A stretch of 64,000 nt of DNA from Streptomyces smaragdinus (GCF_009604385.1 NZ_WEGJ01000013.1:1-64000); one strand, 5' to 3'; shown: positions 52,623 through 62,615, numbered from the stretch's first letter. The notes: generated from the sequence alone by a model not told the origin. Program-made: numbers and translations.

Positions 52623-55130
52623 GTGGGTACGGCTGAGGCTCCGTCCGGGGTCGGGGAGCTGCTGCGAGGGCTGCGCCGGGAGGCCGGGCTGACGCAGGAG
52701 GAGCTGGCTGAGGCGGCGGGGCTGAGCGTGCGTGCCCTGCGTGATGTGGAGCGGGGGGTGGTGGCCACCCCGCAGAAGGAGACCGTGCGGCGACTGGCGG
52801 ACGCGCTGGGGCTGGTCGGTCCGGTTCGGGACGGGTTCGAGGCGGCGGCCCGGGGGCGGGCGGTGGCGGGTGGGGTGGCGTCGGCCACGCGGACGCTGCC
52901 GCGGGACATCGCGTCGTTCACCGGGCGGCAGGGGGAGCTCGAGCAGTTGGTGGAGGCCGCGGCGGGGGCCGGTGGGGTGATCGACATCCATGCCATCGAC
53001 GGGATGGCGGGGGTGGGGAAGACGGCGTTGGCGGTGCATGTGGCGCATCGGGTGGCGGACCGGTTCCCCGACGGTCAGATCTTCCTGCCGCTGCACGGGC
53101 ATACGCCGGGGCAGGAGCCGGTGGATCCGGAGGACGCGCTGGCCAGCCTGCTGCTGACGGCGGGGGTTCCGGCTGGCCGCGTGCCCGTGGGGGTGGAGGC
53201 GCGGACGGCGCTGTGGCGGGACCGGCTGGCGGGCAAGCGGATGCTGCTGATCCTGGACGACGCGGTGGGCAGCGATCAGGTGCTCCCGTTGCTGCCCGGT
53301 GTCGGGGGCAGTCTGGTGCTCGTGACGAGCCGGCGGATTCTGTCCGCGCTGGACGAGGCGACTCCGGTCAGTCTGGATACGTTGCCGGTCGAGGAGGCGG
53401 CGTCGCTGTTCGTTCGGCTGGCGGGCCGTCGGGATCTGAGCGCGGATGATCCTGGGGTGGCGGAGATCATCCGGCTGTGCGGGTATCTGCCGCTGGCGAT
53501 CGGGATGGTGGCCCGGCAGCTGCGTCATCATCGGGCCTGGACGGTGGCCGGGCGGGCCGCCGAGCTGGCGGCGGCGGTGGACCGGCTGGAGCTGATGGTG
53601 ACCGAGAACCTGTCGGTCGCCGCGGCGTTCGACCTGTCGTACGAGAACCTCGACGCGGATCAGCAGCGGCTGTTCCGGCGGCTCGCCCTGCATCCGGGCC
53701 CCGAGGCCGACGCCTGCACCGCCGCCGCCCTGGACGGCACCACGCCGGACGAGGCGCGCCGGGGGCTGGAAGCGCTGTACGACCAGAACCTGCTGACCGA
53801 GTCCGAACCGGGGCGGTACCGGATGCACGACCTGATCCGCGAACACGCCCGCGCCCTGGCCGTACGCGACGATCCGCCCGCCGACCGGGAACGGGCGGTT
53901 GACCAGCTGCTGGACTACTACCAGCACACCGCTGCCCGTGCCGAGGCCCTCATCGCCCGTCAGACCCGCCCCGGCCCGGCCGCCGCGCCGGGTGCGATCA
54001 CCGTCGCGGGTCCCGCCCCGGCCGACGGTGAGGAGGCGTGGGCCTGGCTCCGTACCGAGAAGGCCGGCCTGCTCGCCTGCCTCGATCACGCCGTCGGGGC
54101 GGGCCTGCACGCCCGGGTCGTCGCCCTGACCGCCGGGCTGGCCGAGCTGCTGCGGCGCGATTGTCCGTGGGGCGAGGCCATCGGCCGTCATCAGGCCGCG
54201 ATCGAAGCCGCACGAAGGCTCGACGACCGGTTCGGCGAGGCCAGTGCCCTCCATGACGTGGGGATCATGTGGCGGCTGTCGGGTGATTATCCGGCCGCTG
54301 TCCGGGGTCTCGAGCAGTCGCTGGGTATCTACCGTGACCTCGGTGACGGGCTGGGCCAGGCCAACGCGCTTTACCGACTGGGGGACGTGTGGCGGCTGTC
54401 GGGTGATTATCCGGCCGCTGTCCGGGGTCTCGAGCAGGCCCTGGGTATCTATCGTGACCTCGGTGACCGGCTGGGGCAGGCCAACGCCCTCTGGGGCCTG
54501 GGGACTGTGTGGCGGCTGACGGGTGATCGTCCGACTGCGGCCCGTGCGCTGGAGCAGTCGCTGGGTATCTACCGTGATCTCGGCGACCGGCTGGGCCAGG
54601 CCAACGCCTTCTGGAGTCTGGGGGTGGTGTGGCGGCTGACCGGTGATTATCCGGCCGCGATCCATGCCCAGGAGCAGGCGCTCGGCATCTTCCGCGAGAT
54701 CGGCGACGGGCTGGGCCAGGCCAACGCCCTCCTTTTTCTGGGGATCGTTCGGACGCTGACGGGTGAGTACCCGGCCGCTGCCCTGGCCCTGGAGCAGGCG
54801 CTGGGCATCTACCGCGACATAGGCGCCAAGTTCGGCCAGGCCAACGCGCTCAACGAGACCGGGAACCTGCATCGGGCCACCGGTGACCTCACGCAGGCCG
54901 AGGCATGCCACCGGCAGGCCCTGGATCTGGCCCGGGCCGTCGCCAGCCCGTATGTCGAGGCGGACTCCCTGGCCGGCCTGGGCCGCTGCGCCCAGGCCGC
55001 CGGCGACATCCCGCGGGCCGCGGCCCTCCTGCGGCAGGCCCTGGAGATCTTCCGGCGGATCGGCTCTGCCGAGGCCGATGAGGTCGCCCGCGATCTGGCC
55101 GCTCTCGGTGAGCCGGTACCACCCGCGTGA
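52623..55130 (+). CDS. HTH/NB-ARC/TPR regulator, paralogue 1
   Basis: An 835-residue STAND-type protein. An XRE helix-turn-helix (about residues 9-65; LRREAGLTQEELAEAAGLSVRALRDVERG) is followed by an NB-ARC ATPase: Walker A GMAGVGKT (127-134), Walker B LLILDD (about 208-213), LVLVTSRR, CGYLPLAIGM and the MHD motif (401-403). Seven TPR units of exactly 40 residues follow (about 535-815), each with LGQANAL-LG. ATP-driven assembly controlled by TPR-bound ligands is the family's usual mode. It could be a transcription factor or a defence sensor. GTG 52623 follows a GAGGTGGG box. Confidence 0.9.
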   Translation: MGTAEAPSGVGELLRGLRREAGLTQEELAEAAGLSVRALRDVERGVVATPQKETVRRLADALGLVGPVRDGFEAAARGRAVAGGVASATRTLPRDIASFTGRQGELEQLVEAAAGAGGVIDIHAIDGMAGVGKTALAVHVAHRVADRFPDGQIFLPLHGHTPGQEPVDPEDALASLLLTAGVPAGRVPVGVEARTALWRDRLAGKRMLLILDDAVGSDQVLPLLPGVGGSLVLVTSRRILSALDEATPVSLDTLPVEEAASLFVRLAGRRDLSADDPGVAEIIRLCGYLPLAIGMVARQLRHHRAWTVAGRAAELAAAVDRLELMVTENLSVAAAFDLSYENLDADQQRLFRRLALHPGPEADACTAAALDGTTPDEARRGLEALYDQNLLTESEPGRYRMHDLIREHARALAVRDDPPADRERAVDQLLDYYQHTAARAEALIARQTRPGPAAAPGAITVAGPAPADGEEAWAWLRTEKAGLLACLDHAVGAGLHARVVALTAGLAELLRRDCPWGEAIGRHQAAIEAARRLDDRFGEASALHDVGIMWRLSGDYPAAVRGLEQSLGIYRDLGDGLGQANALYRLGDVWRLSGDYPAAVRGLEQALGIYRDLGDRLGQANALWGLGTVWRLTGDRPTAARALEQSLGIYRDLGDRLGQANAFWSLGVVWRLTGDYPAAIHAQEQALGIFREIGDGLGQANALLFLGIVRTLTGEYPAAALALEQALGIYRDIGAKFGQANALNETGNLHRATGDLTQAEACHRQALDLARAVASPYVEADSLAGLGRCAQAAGDIPRAAALLRQALEIFRRIGSAEADEVARDLAALGEPVPPA

Positions 55131-55225
55131 CCCGCCACCGCCCCGGACGCGGGCACGGCCCTGCGGCAGCGGCCGCCTTTCGGGGCGTGCCGCTCGCCGG
55201 TCGTAACAAACCGCGCGTTTGATTT

Positions 55226-55258
55226 GTCTCCAGAAGTGCATGGGGATTGTCTCTGGAG
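55226..55258 (+). promoter_or_regulatory. duplicated element before NB-ARC gene 2
   Basis: GTCTCCAGAA at 55226 and GTCTCTGGAG at 55249, 23 bases apart, preceded by GTAACAAACCGCGCG. These are degenerate versions of the element before paralogues 1 and 3; both palindromes carry substitutions here. Confidence 0.6.
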
Positions 55259-55297
55259 CGCCCGCGTTCGGTGGTTTGTGGATGAGGTGGATGTGCG

Positions 55298-57151
55298 GTG
55301 GTTACGGCTGAGGCACCGGCGGGGGTCGGGGAGCTGCTGCGGGGGCTGCGGCGGGAGGCCGGGCTGACGCAGGAGGATCTGGCCGAGGCGGCGGGGCTGA
55401 GTGTGCGGGCTCTGCGGGATGTGGAGCGGGGGGTGGTGGCCACGCCGCAGAAGGAGACGGTGCGGCGGCTGGCCGACGGGCTGGGGCTGGTGGGTCCGGT
55501 TCGGGACGGGTTCGAGTCGGCGGCCCGGGGGCGGGCGGTGGCGGGTGGGGTGGCGTCGGCCACGCGGACGCTGCCGCGGGACATCGCGTCGTTCACCGGG
55601 CGGGAGGACGAGCTTCGGTGGCTGGTGGATGCGGCCGCCGGGGTGGCCGGGGTGGTCGACATCCATGCCATCGACGGGATGGCGGGGGTGGGGAAGACGG
55701 CGTTGGCGGTGCATGTGGCGCATCGGGTGGCGGACCGGTTCCCGGACGGTCAGATCTTCCTGCCGCTGCACGGGCATACGCCGGGGCAGGAGCCGGTGGA
55801 TCCGGAGGACGCGCTGGCCAGCCTGCTGCTGGCGGTGGGGGTCGCGGCCGGGCAGGTGCCGTCGGGGGTGGAGGCGCGGACGGCGTTGTGGCGGGACCGG
55901 CTGGCCGGTAAGCGGATGCTGCTGATCCTGGACGACGCGGTCGGCAGCGAGCAGGTGCTTCCGTTGCTGCCCGGTGTCGGGGCCGGCCTGGTGCTCGTAA
56001 CCAGTCGACGGCACCTGTCCGCGCTGGAGGACGCCACGGTCGTCAGCCTGGATACGCTGCCGGCCGGTGAGGCGGCCGCGCTGCTGATCCGGCTGGCGGG
56101 CCGCCGGGATCTGAGCCCGGACGATCCGGGGGTGGCGGAGATCATCCGGCTGTGCGGGTATCTGCCGCTGGCGATCGGGATGGTGGCGCGGCAGCTGCGT
56201 CATCATCCGGCCTGGACGGTGGCCGGGCGGGCCGCGGAGCTGGCTGCCTCCGTGGACCGGCTGGCCTTGATGGCGCTCGAGAACCTGTCGGTGGCCGCGG
56301 CGTTCGACCTGTCGTACGAGGATCTGGACGCGGACCAGCGGCGGCTGTTCCGGCGGCTCGGCCTGCACCCGGGGCCCGAGCTCGACGTGCACGCCGCCGC
56401 CGCCCTCGACGGCACGTCGCCGGCGGCCGCGCGCCGGGGACTGGAAGCGCTGTACGACCAGAATCTGCTCTCCGAGATCGCCCCGGGGCGGTACCGGATG
56501 CACGACCTCATCCGCGAGTACGCTCGTGCCCTGGCCGGCCGGGACGATCCGGCCGCCGACCGGGAGCGGGCCCTCGCGGGGCTGCTGGACTACTACCAGC
56601 ACGCCGCCTCCCGCGCCGAGGCCCTGATCGCCCGCCGGACCCGCTCCGGCCCGGGGGAGGCTCTCGTACCGGCCGACGACGAGCAGGCGCTGGCCTGGGT
56701 CCGTACCGAACGGGCCGGCCTGCTCGCCTGCCTGGACCACGCCGCCGGGACAGGACTGGACGCCCGGGTCGTCGGGCTCACCGCGGGCGTTGCCGAACTG
56801 CTGCGCCTGGACGGGCCGTGGGCCGAGGCCGTCGTCCGGCACCAGGCCGCGATCGACGCCGCACGCCGGCTCGGTGACCGGCTCGGTCAGGCCAACGCCC
56901 TCTGCGGCCTGGGGGCCGTGCGGAAACTCATGGGGGAGTATCCGGCCGCGGCCCGGGCGCTGGAGGAGGCACTGGACCTGTACCGCGAACTCGGCAACCG
57001 GCTCGGTGAGGCCAACGCCCTCCAGGAGCTGGGGAACCTGCGGCAGCAGACGGGCGAGTACGTGACCGCGGTCCAGGCTCTGGACGAGGCTCTGGGTATC
57101 TATCACGACCTCGGCAGGCGGATCCCCCGACCCGCGGCAGGAGGCCGGTGA
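55298..57151 (+). CDS. HTH/NB-ARC/TPR regulator, paralogue 2 (C-terminally truncated)
   Basis: A 617-residue paralogue of its neighbours. The helix-turn-helix (LRREAGLTQEDLAEAAGLSVRALR), Walker A GMAGVGKT, Walker B LLILDD, GYLPLAIG and MHD motifs are all intact. It has only two full TPR units, then departs from the family (GIYHDLGRRIPRPAAGGR) and stops, whereas the neighbours have seven units and 829-835 residues. About 75 bases of TPR-coding sequence remain in another frame after the stop. Loss of most of the sensor could free the ATPase from control or make the protein a decoy. GTG 55298 follows GAGGTGGA. Confidence 0.85.
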   Translation: MVTAEAPAGVGELLRGLRREAGLTQEDLAEAAGLSVRALRDVERGVVATPQKETVRRLADGLGLVGPVRDGFESAARGRAVAGGVASATRTLPRDIASFTGREDELRWLVDAAAGVAGVVDIHAIDGMAGVGKTALAVHVAHRVADRFPDGQIFLPLHGHTPGQEPVDPEDALASLLLAVGVAAGQVPSGVEARTALWRDRLAGKRMLLILDDAVGSEQVLPLLPGVGAGLVLVTSRRHLSALEDATVVSLDTLPAGEAAALLIRLAGRRDLSPDDPGVAEIIRLCGYLPLAIGMVARQLRHHPAWTVAGRAAELAASVDRLALMALENLSVAAAFDLSYEDLDADQRRLFRRLGLHPGPELDVHAAAALDGTSPAAARRGLEALYDQNLLSEIAPGRYRMHDLIREYARALAGRDDPAADRERALAGLLDYYQHAASRAEALIARRTRSGPGEALVPADDEQALAWVRTERAGLLACLDHAAGTGLDARVVGLTAGVAELLRLDGPWAEAVVRHQAAIDAARRLGDRLGQANALCGLGAVRKLMGEYPAAARALEEALDLYRELGNRLGEANALQELGNLRQQTGEYVTAVQALDEALGIYHDLGRRIPRPAAGGR

Positions 57152-57227
57152 GTATCCGGCCGCGGCCAGGGCGCTGGAGGAGGCGCTGGGGATCTGCCGC
57201 GAACTGATTGCCCTGGCTGCGCGTTGA
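57132..57227 (+). pseudogene. out-of-frame TPR remnant of paralogue 2
   Basis: In a frame different from the upstream gene this stretch encodes EAGEYPAAARALEEALGICREL and a stop at 57225-57227, the C-terminal half of one TPR unit. An internal deletion with loss of frame in the third TPR of paralogue 2 explains both this fragment and the early stop at 57151. Confidence 0.75.
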
Positions 57228-57295
57228 TCCCGGTGTGAGCGGCCGCCTCGCGGGGCGTACCGCTCGCGGGTTGTCACAAACCGTCCGCTTGAATT

Positions 57296-57328
57296 GTCTC
57301 CGGAGTCGCACGGGTTCTGTCTCCGGAG
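57296..57328 (+). promoter_or_regulatory. duplicated GTCTCCGGAG element before NB-ARC gene 3
   Basis: GTCTCCGGAG at 57296 and 57319, 23 bases apart, each with the CTCCGGAG palindrome, preceded by TTGTCACAAACCG and TTGAAT. It matches the element upstream of paralogue 1 closely. Confidence 0.65.
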
Positions 57329-57372
57329 CGCGGACGGCCGGGAGAGTACCGAGCGGATGAGGTGGATGTCGG

Positions 57373-59862
57373 GTGGGTGCGGCTGAGGCGCCGGCCGGGG
57401 TGGGGGAGCTGCTGCGGGGGCTGCGGCGGGAGGCCGGGCTGACGCAGGAGGAGCTGGCCGAGGCGGCGGGGCTGAGCGTGCGCGCCGTACGGGACGTGGA
57501 GCGCGGGGCGGTGGCCACGCCGCAGAAGGAGACCGTGCGGCGGCTGGCGGACGCGCTGGGGCTGGTGGGTCCGGCACGGGACGGATTCGAGGAGACCGCG
57601 CGGGGGCGCGGGGTGGCGGTGGCGACGCGGACGCTGCCGCGGGACATCGCGTCGTTCACCGGGCGGCAGGGGGAGCTCGAGCATCTGGTGGAGGCCGTCG
57701 CCGGGGAGGGCGGGGTCGTCGACATCCACGCCATCGACGGGATGGCCGGGGTGGGCAAGACGACGTTCGCGGTGCATGTGGCGCACCGGCTGGCCGATCA
57801 GTTCCCGGACGGTCAGATCTTCCTGCCGTTGCACGGGCATACGCCGGGGCAGGAGCCGGTGGATCCGGAGGACGCGCTGGCCAGCCTGCTGCTGACGGCG
57901 GGGGTCGCTGCGGGGCAGGTGCCGGCGGGAGTGGAGGCGCGGGCGGCGCTGTGGCGGGACCGGCTGGCCGACAAGCGGATGCTGCTGATCCTGGACGACG
58001 CGAGGGGCAGCGAGCAGGTGCTTCCGCTGCTGCCCGGTGTCGGGGCCAGCCTGGTGCTCGTAACGAGCCGTCGGCATCTGTCCGCGCTGGAGGACGCGAC
58101 CCCGGTCAGTCTGGATACGCTGCCGGCCGGTGAGGCCGCCGCGCTGCTGATCCGGCTGGCGGGCCGCCGGGATCTGAGCGCGGACGATCCCGGGGTGGCG
58201 GAGATCATCCGGCTGTGCGGGTATCTGCCGCTGGCGATCGGGATGGTGGCCCGGCAGCTGCGTCATCATCGCGCGTGGACCACGGCCGGGCGGGCCGCGG
58301 ACCTGGCGGCGGCGGTGGACCGGCTGGAGCTGATGGCGACCGAGAACCTGTCGGTCGCGGCGGCGTTCGACCTGTCGTACGAGGATCTGGACGCGGACCA
58401 GCGGCGGCTGTTCCGGCGGCTGGGCCTGCACCCGGGCCCCGAGGCCGACGCGTACACCGCCGCCGCTCTGGACGGTACGACGGCGGCCGAGGCGCGCCGG
58501 GGCCTGGAGATGCTGTACGACCAGAATCTGCTCACCGAGATCGCCCCGGGGCGGTACCGGATGCACGACCTGATCCGCGAGCACGCCCGCGCCCTGGCCG
58601 GCCGGGACGATCCGCCCGGCGACCGGGAGCGGGCCGTCGACGGGCTGCTGGACTACTACCAGCACACCGCCGCCCACGCCGAGGCCCTCATCGCCCGCGA
58701 GTCCCGCCCCGGCCAGGCCGCTTCGCCGGTGGCCGCCGAGGCGCCCGCCCTGGCCGACAGCCGGCAGGCGCTGGCCTGGGTCCGCAGCGAAAGCGCCGGC
58801 CTGCTGGCGTCCCTGGACCAGGCCGCCGGGGCGGGCCTGCACGCCCGGGTCGTCGCCCTGACCGCGGGGCTGGCGGAGCTGCTGCGGCGCGACGGTCCGT
58901 GGGTCGAGGCCGTCGGCCGCCATCAGGCCGCGATCGACGCCGCGCGCCTCCTGGGCGACCGGCTCGGCCAGGCCAACGCCCTCCACGACCTGGGGACCGT
59001 GTGGCGGCTGACGGATCAGTACGAGGCCGCGGCCCGGGCCCAGGAGGAGGCGCTGGGCATCTACCGCGACCTCGGCGAGCGGCTGGGCCAGGCCAACGCG
59101 TTCACCGAACTCGCGGGGGTGCGGCGGCTGACGGACGACTATCCGGCGGCGGGCCACGCCCTGGAGCAGGCGCTGGGTATCTTCCGCGAGCTCGGGGACC
59201 GGCTCGGCCAGGCCAGCGCGCTGCACCGCCTGGGGGACGTGCGGCGGTTGACGGGCGACTATCCGGCCGCGGCCCGGGACCAGGAGCTGGCGCTGGGCAT
59301 CTACCGTGACCTCGGCGACCGGGTCGGCCAGGCCAACGCCCTCTGGGCCCTGGGGATCGTACGGCGGCTGACGGGCGACCATCCGGCGGCGGCCCATGCG
59401 CTGGAGCAGGCGCTGGGTATCTTCCGTGAGCTCGGGGACCGGCTCGGCGAGGCCAACTCCCTGCTCTTCCTGGGGATCGTACGGCGGCTGCGGGGTGAGT
59501 TTCCGGACGCCGCTCATGCCCTGGAGCAGGCGCTGGCCATCCACCGTGAGCTCGGCAACCGCTTCGGCCAGGCCAACGTGCTCAACGCGACCGGGAGCCT
59601 GCACCGGGCGACCGGCGACCTCGCCCGGGCCGAGGAGTGCCACCGCCAGGCCCTGGACCTGGCCCGGTCCCTCGCCGGCGCGTACGTCCAGGCGGACGCC
59701 CTGGCCGGCCTGGGCCGCTGCGCCCTGGCCACCGGCGACGCCCCGCGGGGCGCGGAGCTGCTGGGGGAGGCGCTGGCGATCTACCGGCGGATCGGCGCCG
59801 CGGAGGCGGAGGAGGTCACGCGCGATCTGACGGCGCTCAGCGAGCCGGGGCGGCTCGGGTGA
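57373..59862 (+). CDS. HTH/NB-ARC/TPR regulator, paralogue 3
   Basis: An 829-residue paralogue with the complete layout: helix-turn-helix (about residues 9-65), NB-ARC with GMAGVGKTTFAVH, LLILDD, CGYLPLAIGM and MHDLIREHAR, and seven 40-residue TPR units (about 535-815). It differs from paralogue 1 mainly in the spacer before the ATPase, where about five residues are missing, and across the TPR faces, where ligand specificity would lie. GTG 57373. The three genes are co-oriented but each has its own upstream element, so they are probably separate transcripts. Confidence 0.9.
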   Translation: MGAAEAPAGVGELLRGLRREAGLTQEELAEAAGLSVRAVRDVERGAVATPQKETVRRLADALGLVGPARDGFEETARGRGVAVATRTLPRDIASFTGRQGELEHLVEAVAGEGGVVDIHAIDGMAGVGKTTFAVHVAHRLADQFPDGQIFLPLHGHTPGQEPVDPEDALASLLLTAGVAAGQVPAGVEARAALWRDRLADKRMLLILDDARGSEQVLPLLPGVGASLVLVTSRRHLSALEDATPVSLDTLPAGEAAALLIRLAGRRDLSADDPGVAEIIRLCGYLPLAIGMVARQLRHHRAWTTAGRAADLAAAVDRLELMATENLSVAAAFDLSYEDLDADQRRLFRRLGLHPGPEADAYTAAALDGTTAAEARRGLEMLYDQNLLTEIAPGRYRMHDLIREHARALAGRDDPPGDRERAVDGLLDYYQHTAAHAEALIARESRPGQAASPVAAEAPALADSRQALAWVRSESAGLLASLDQAAGAGLHARVVALTAGLAELLRRDGPWVEAVGRHQAAIDAARLLGDRLGQANALHDLGTVWRLTDQYEAAARAQEEALGIYRDLGERLGQANAFTELAGVRRLTDDYPAAGHALEQALGIFRELGDRLGQASALHRLGDVRRLTGDYPAAARDQELALGIYRDLGDRVGQANALWALGIVRRLTGDHPAAAHALEQALGIFRELGDRLGEANSLLFLGIVRRLRGEFPDAAHALEQALAIHRELGNRFGQANVLNATGSLHRATGDLARAEECHRQALDLARSLAGAYVQADALAGLGRCALATGDAPRGAELLGEALAIYRRIGAAEAEEVTRDLTALSEPGRLG

Positions 59863-60191
59863 GCGCGACGGCGGGGTGCTACGGCGCCCCCGCACCCGGA
59901 GGGACTTGCGGCGGGTTCGTCCGGCAGCGCCCGTCGGCGTAGCTGTGTCGCCGGTGTAAAGGTTTGGGGTCCGTGGCGTGTCGGATACGGGGAGACCGCA
60001 TGTCATGTCCCTGTTGTCCGGAAGGGTCGCCATGACTTTACCTACTCAAGGGTATGCGCGCTGATGACATGGACGAGTCAAGCGTGCCATTCTTCCCCCT
60101 GACCGTTATCCCTGCCGGTCACAGCGGGTTCACCGCCCGTCCGGCACATCCTTCGGCCACCACCATGGCCACTGACGGACAAGGACACCGA
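59863..60191 (+). other. gene-free region upstream of the M4 peptidase gene
   Basis: 329 bases without a convincing gene. The AT-richer part around 60030-60110 (ACTTTACCTACTCAAGGG) probably holds the promoter of the peptidase gene. The peptidase reading frame is open back to 60054, but codon use is poor before 60192. Confidence 0.4.
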
Positions 60192-62615
60192 GTGAATTAC
60201 CCAACCCCCCGCAGACGGGCCGCCGGCACCGGTCTGCTCGCCGCGGCCGCGCTGATCGCCGTAGGCATACCCGCCCTGCCGGCCGTCGCCGCGCAGCCGA
60301 CCGCCGCCCTGCCGACCGCGCCCAGCGCGGCACCGCGCAGCGGCAGCCTCGCCGTGGATCTCTCGACCGCCCAGCGCGCCGAGCTGATCAAGAGCGCCGA
60401 GACCAAGGCCGACGGGCACGCCAAGAAGCTGAAGCTCGGTGCCAAGGAGAAGCTCGTCGTCAGGGACGTCGTCAAGGACGCCGACGGCACCCTGCACACG
60501 CGTTACGAGCGGACCTACGACGGCCTGCCCGTCCTCGGCGGCGACCTGGTCGTCCACACCGGGCCGAGCGCCGGCCACGCCGACCTGACCGTCACGTTCA
60601 ACAACAAGCACGCCATCGAGGTGGCCTCCACCACCGAGACGATCGCGAAGGCCGACGCCGAGTCGAAGGCCCTCACGACCGCGAAGGCGCACGACGGCAA
60701 GACGGGCACCCCGAAGGCCGACGGCTCCCGCAAGGTCGTCTGGGCCGGCTCGGGTACGCCCGTCCTCGCCCGCGAGACGGTCGTCGAGGGCTTCCAGCAC
60801 GACGGGACCCCCAGCCGGCTGCACGTCGTGACCGACGCGAAGACCGGCGCGGTGCTGAACCAGTCCGAGGACGTCAAGACCGCGACCGGCAACAGCATGT
60901 ACAGCGGGACGGTCAACCTCAACACCGTGCTGTCCGGGTCCACGTACCAGCTGACGGACTCCGCCCGCGGCAACCACAAGACGTACAACCTGGCCCGCGG
61001 CACCTCCGGCACCGGCACGCTCTTCACCGACGCCGACAACGTCTGGGGCACCGGCACCGCGTCGAGCTCGTCGACCGACCAGACCGCCGCGGTCGACGCC
61101 GCTTACGGCGCCCAGGTCACCTGGGACTTCTACAAGAACACCTTCAACCGCACCGGCATCGAGAACAACGGCGTCGGCGCGTACTCGCGTGTCCACTACA
61201 GCAGCGGCTACGTCAACGCCTTCTGGGACGACAGCTGCTTCTGCATGACCTACGGCGACGGCTCGGGCAACACCCACCCGCTGACCTCGCTCGACGTGGC
61301 CGCCCACGAGATGAGCCACGGCGTCACCGCGGCCACCGCGAACCTCACCTACAGCGGTGAGTCCGGTGGTCTGAACGAGGCCACCTCCGACATCTTCGCC
61401 GCCGGCGCCGAGTTCGGCGCGAGCAGCACCGCCGACCCCGGTGACTACCTGGTCGGCGAGAAGATCAACATCAACGGCGACGGCACCCCGCTGCGCTACA
61501 TGGACAAGCCGAGCAAGGACGGCGGCTCCAAGGACTCCTGGTACTCGGGCATCGGCAGCATCGACGTCCACTACTCGTCGGGTCCGGCGAACCACATGTT
61601 CTACCTGCTGTCCGAGGGCTCCGGCGCCAAGACGATCAACGGCGTCTCGTACAACAGCCCCACCGCCGACGGCGTCGCCGTCGCGGGCATCGGACGCGCG
61701 GCCGCCCTGCAGATCTGGTACAAGGCGCTGACGACGTACATGACGTCCAGCACCAACTACGCCGCTGCCCGCACCGCGTCCCTCAACGCCGCGACCGCGC
61801 TGTACGGCGCCAGCTCGGCGCAGTACGCCGGTGTCGCCAATGCCTTCGCCGGCATCGGCGTCGGCGCGCACGCCACCCCGCCGGCCAACGGCGTCACGGT
61901 CACCAACCCGGGCTCCCGCACCGCCGTCGTCGGCACCGCGACCAGCCTGCAGATCCAGGCCAGCAGCAGCAACGCGGGCGCCCTCACGTACAGCGCGACG
62001 GGCCTCCCGGCCGGCCTGAGCATCAACTCCTCCACCGGCCTGATCTCCGGCACCCCGACCACGGCGGCCACGTACAGCACCACGGTCACCGTCCGGGACA
62101 GCGCCTCGCAGACCGGCACGGCCACCTTCTCGTGGACCGTCTCGCCCCCCGGCAGCAGCACCTGCACCGCGGGCCAGAAGCTGACCAACCCGGGCTTCGA
62201 GTCGGGCGCCACCGGCTGGTCCGCCACCTCCGGTGTCATCACCACCGACCCGGGTCAGGCGGCGCACGGCGGCTCGTACAAGGCGTGGATGGACGGCTAC
62301 GGCACCACCCACACCGACACCCTGCAGCAGTCGGTGACCATTCCGGCCGGCTGCAAGGCGACGTTCACGTTCTGGCTGCACATCGACAGCGACGAGACGA
62401 CGACGAGCTCGCAGTACGACAAGCTGACGGTGACCGCCGGTTCGACGACGCTGGCCACGTACAGCAACCTCAACAAGGCGTCGGGCTACAGCCAGAAGTC
62501 CTTCAGCCTGAACTCGTTCGCCGGACAGACCGTCACCCTGAAGTTCAACGCGGCGGAGGACGTCACGCTGCAGACCAGCTTCGTGGTCGACGACACCGCG
62601 CTGAACGTCAGCTGA
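60192..62615 (+). CDS. secreted M4 family (thermolysin-like) metallopeptidase
   Basis: An 807-residue exported zinc protease. The signal peptide (about residues 1-33) is followed by an FTP/PepSY propeptide (about 50-210) that must be removed, then the M4 catalytic domain: zinc motif HEMSH (372-376) and third ligand E396 in GGLNEATSD. The M4 C-terminal helical domain (to about 560), a putative Ig-like domain (about 566-655; LTYSATGLPAGLSINSSTGLISGTP) and a jelly-roll binding module (about 660-807; NPGFESGATGW) complete it. It probably degrades extracellular protein. GTG 60192 follows AAGGAC at 5 bases. Confidence 0.92.
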   Translation: MNYPTPRRRAAGTGLLAAAALIAVGIPALPAVAAQPTAALPTAPSAAPRSGSLAVDLSTAQRAELIKSAETKADGHAKKLKLGAKEKLVVRDVVKDADGTLHTRYERTYDGLPVLGGDLVVHTGPSAGHADLTVTFNNKHAIEVASTTETIAKADAESKALTTAKAHDGKTGTPKADGSRKVVWAGSGTPVLARETVVEGFQHDGTPSRLHVVTDAKTGAVLNQSEDVKTATGNSMYSGTVNLNTVLSGSTYQLTDSARGNHKTYNLARGTSGTGTLFTDADNVWGTGTASSSSTDQTAAVDAAYGAQVTWDFYKNTFNRTGIENNGVGAYSRVHYSSGYVNAFWDDSCFCMTYGDGSGNTHPLTSLDVAAHEMSHGVTAATANLTYSGESGGLNEATSDIFAAGAEFGASSTADPGDYLVGEKININGDGTPLRYMDKPSKDGGSKDSWYSGIGSIDVHYSSGPANHMFYLLSEGSGAKTINGVSYNSPTADGVAVAGIGRAAALQIWYKALTTYMTSSTNYAAARTASLNAATALYGASSAQYAGVANAFAGIGVGAHATPPANGVTVTNPGSRTAVVGTATSLQIQASSSNAGALTYSATGLPAGLSINSSTGLISGTPTTAATYSTTVTVRDSASQTGTATFSWTVSPPGSSTCTAGQKLTNPGFESGATGWSATSGVITTDPGQAAHGGSYKAWMDGYGTTHTDTLQQSVTIPAGCKATFTFWLHIDSDETTTSSQYDKLTVTAGSTTLATYSNLNKASGYSQKSFSLNSFAGQTVTLKFNAAEDVTLQTSFVVDDTALNVS

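Noticed and set aside
52314..60033. Long minus-strand open frames opposite the NB-ARC genes
   Set aside because: They arise from the high GC content of the sense strand; the sense frames carry intact Walker, MHD and TPR motifs.
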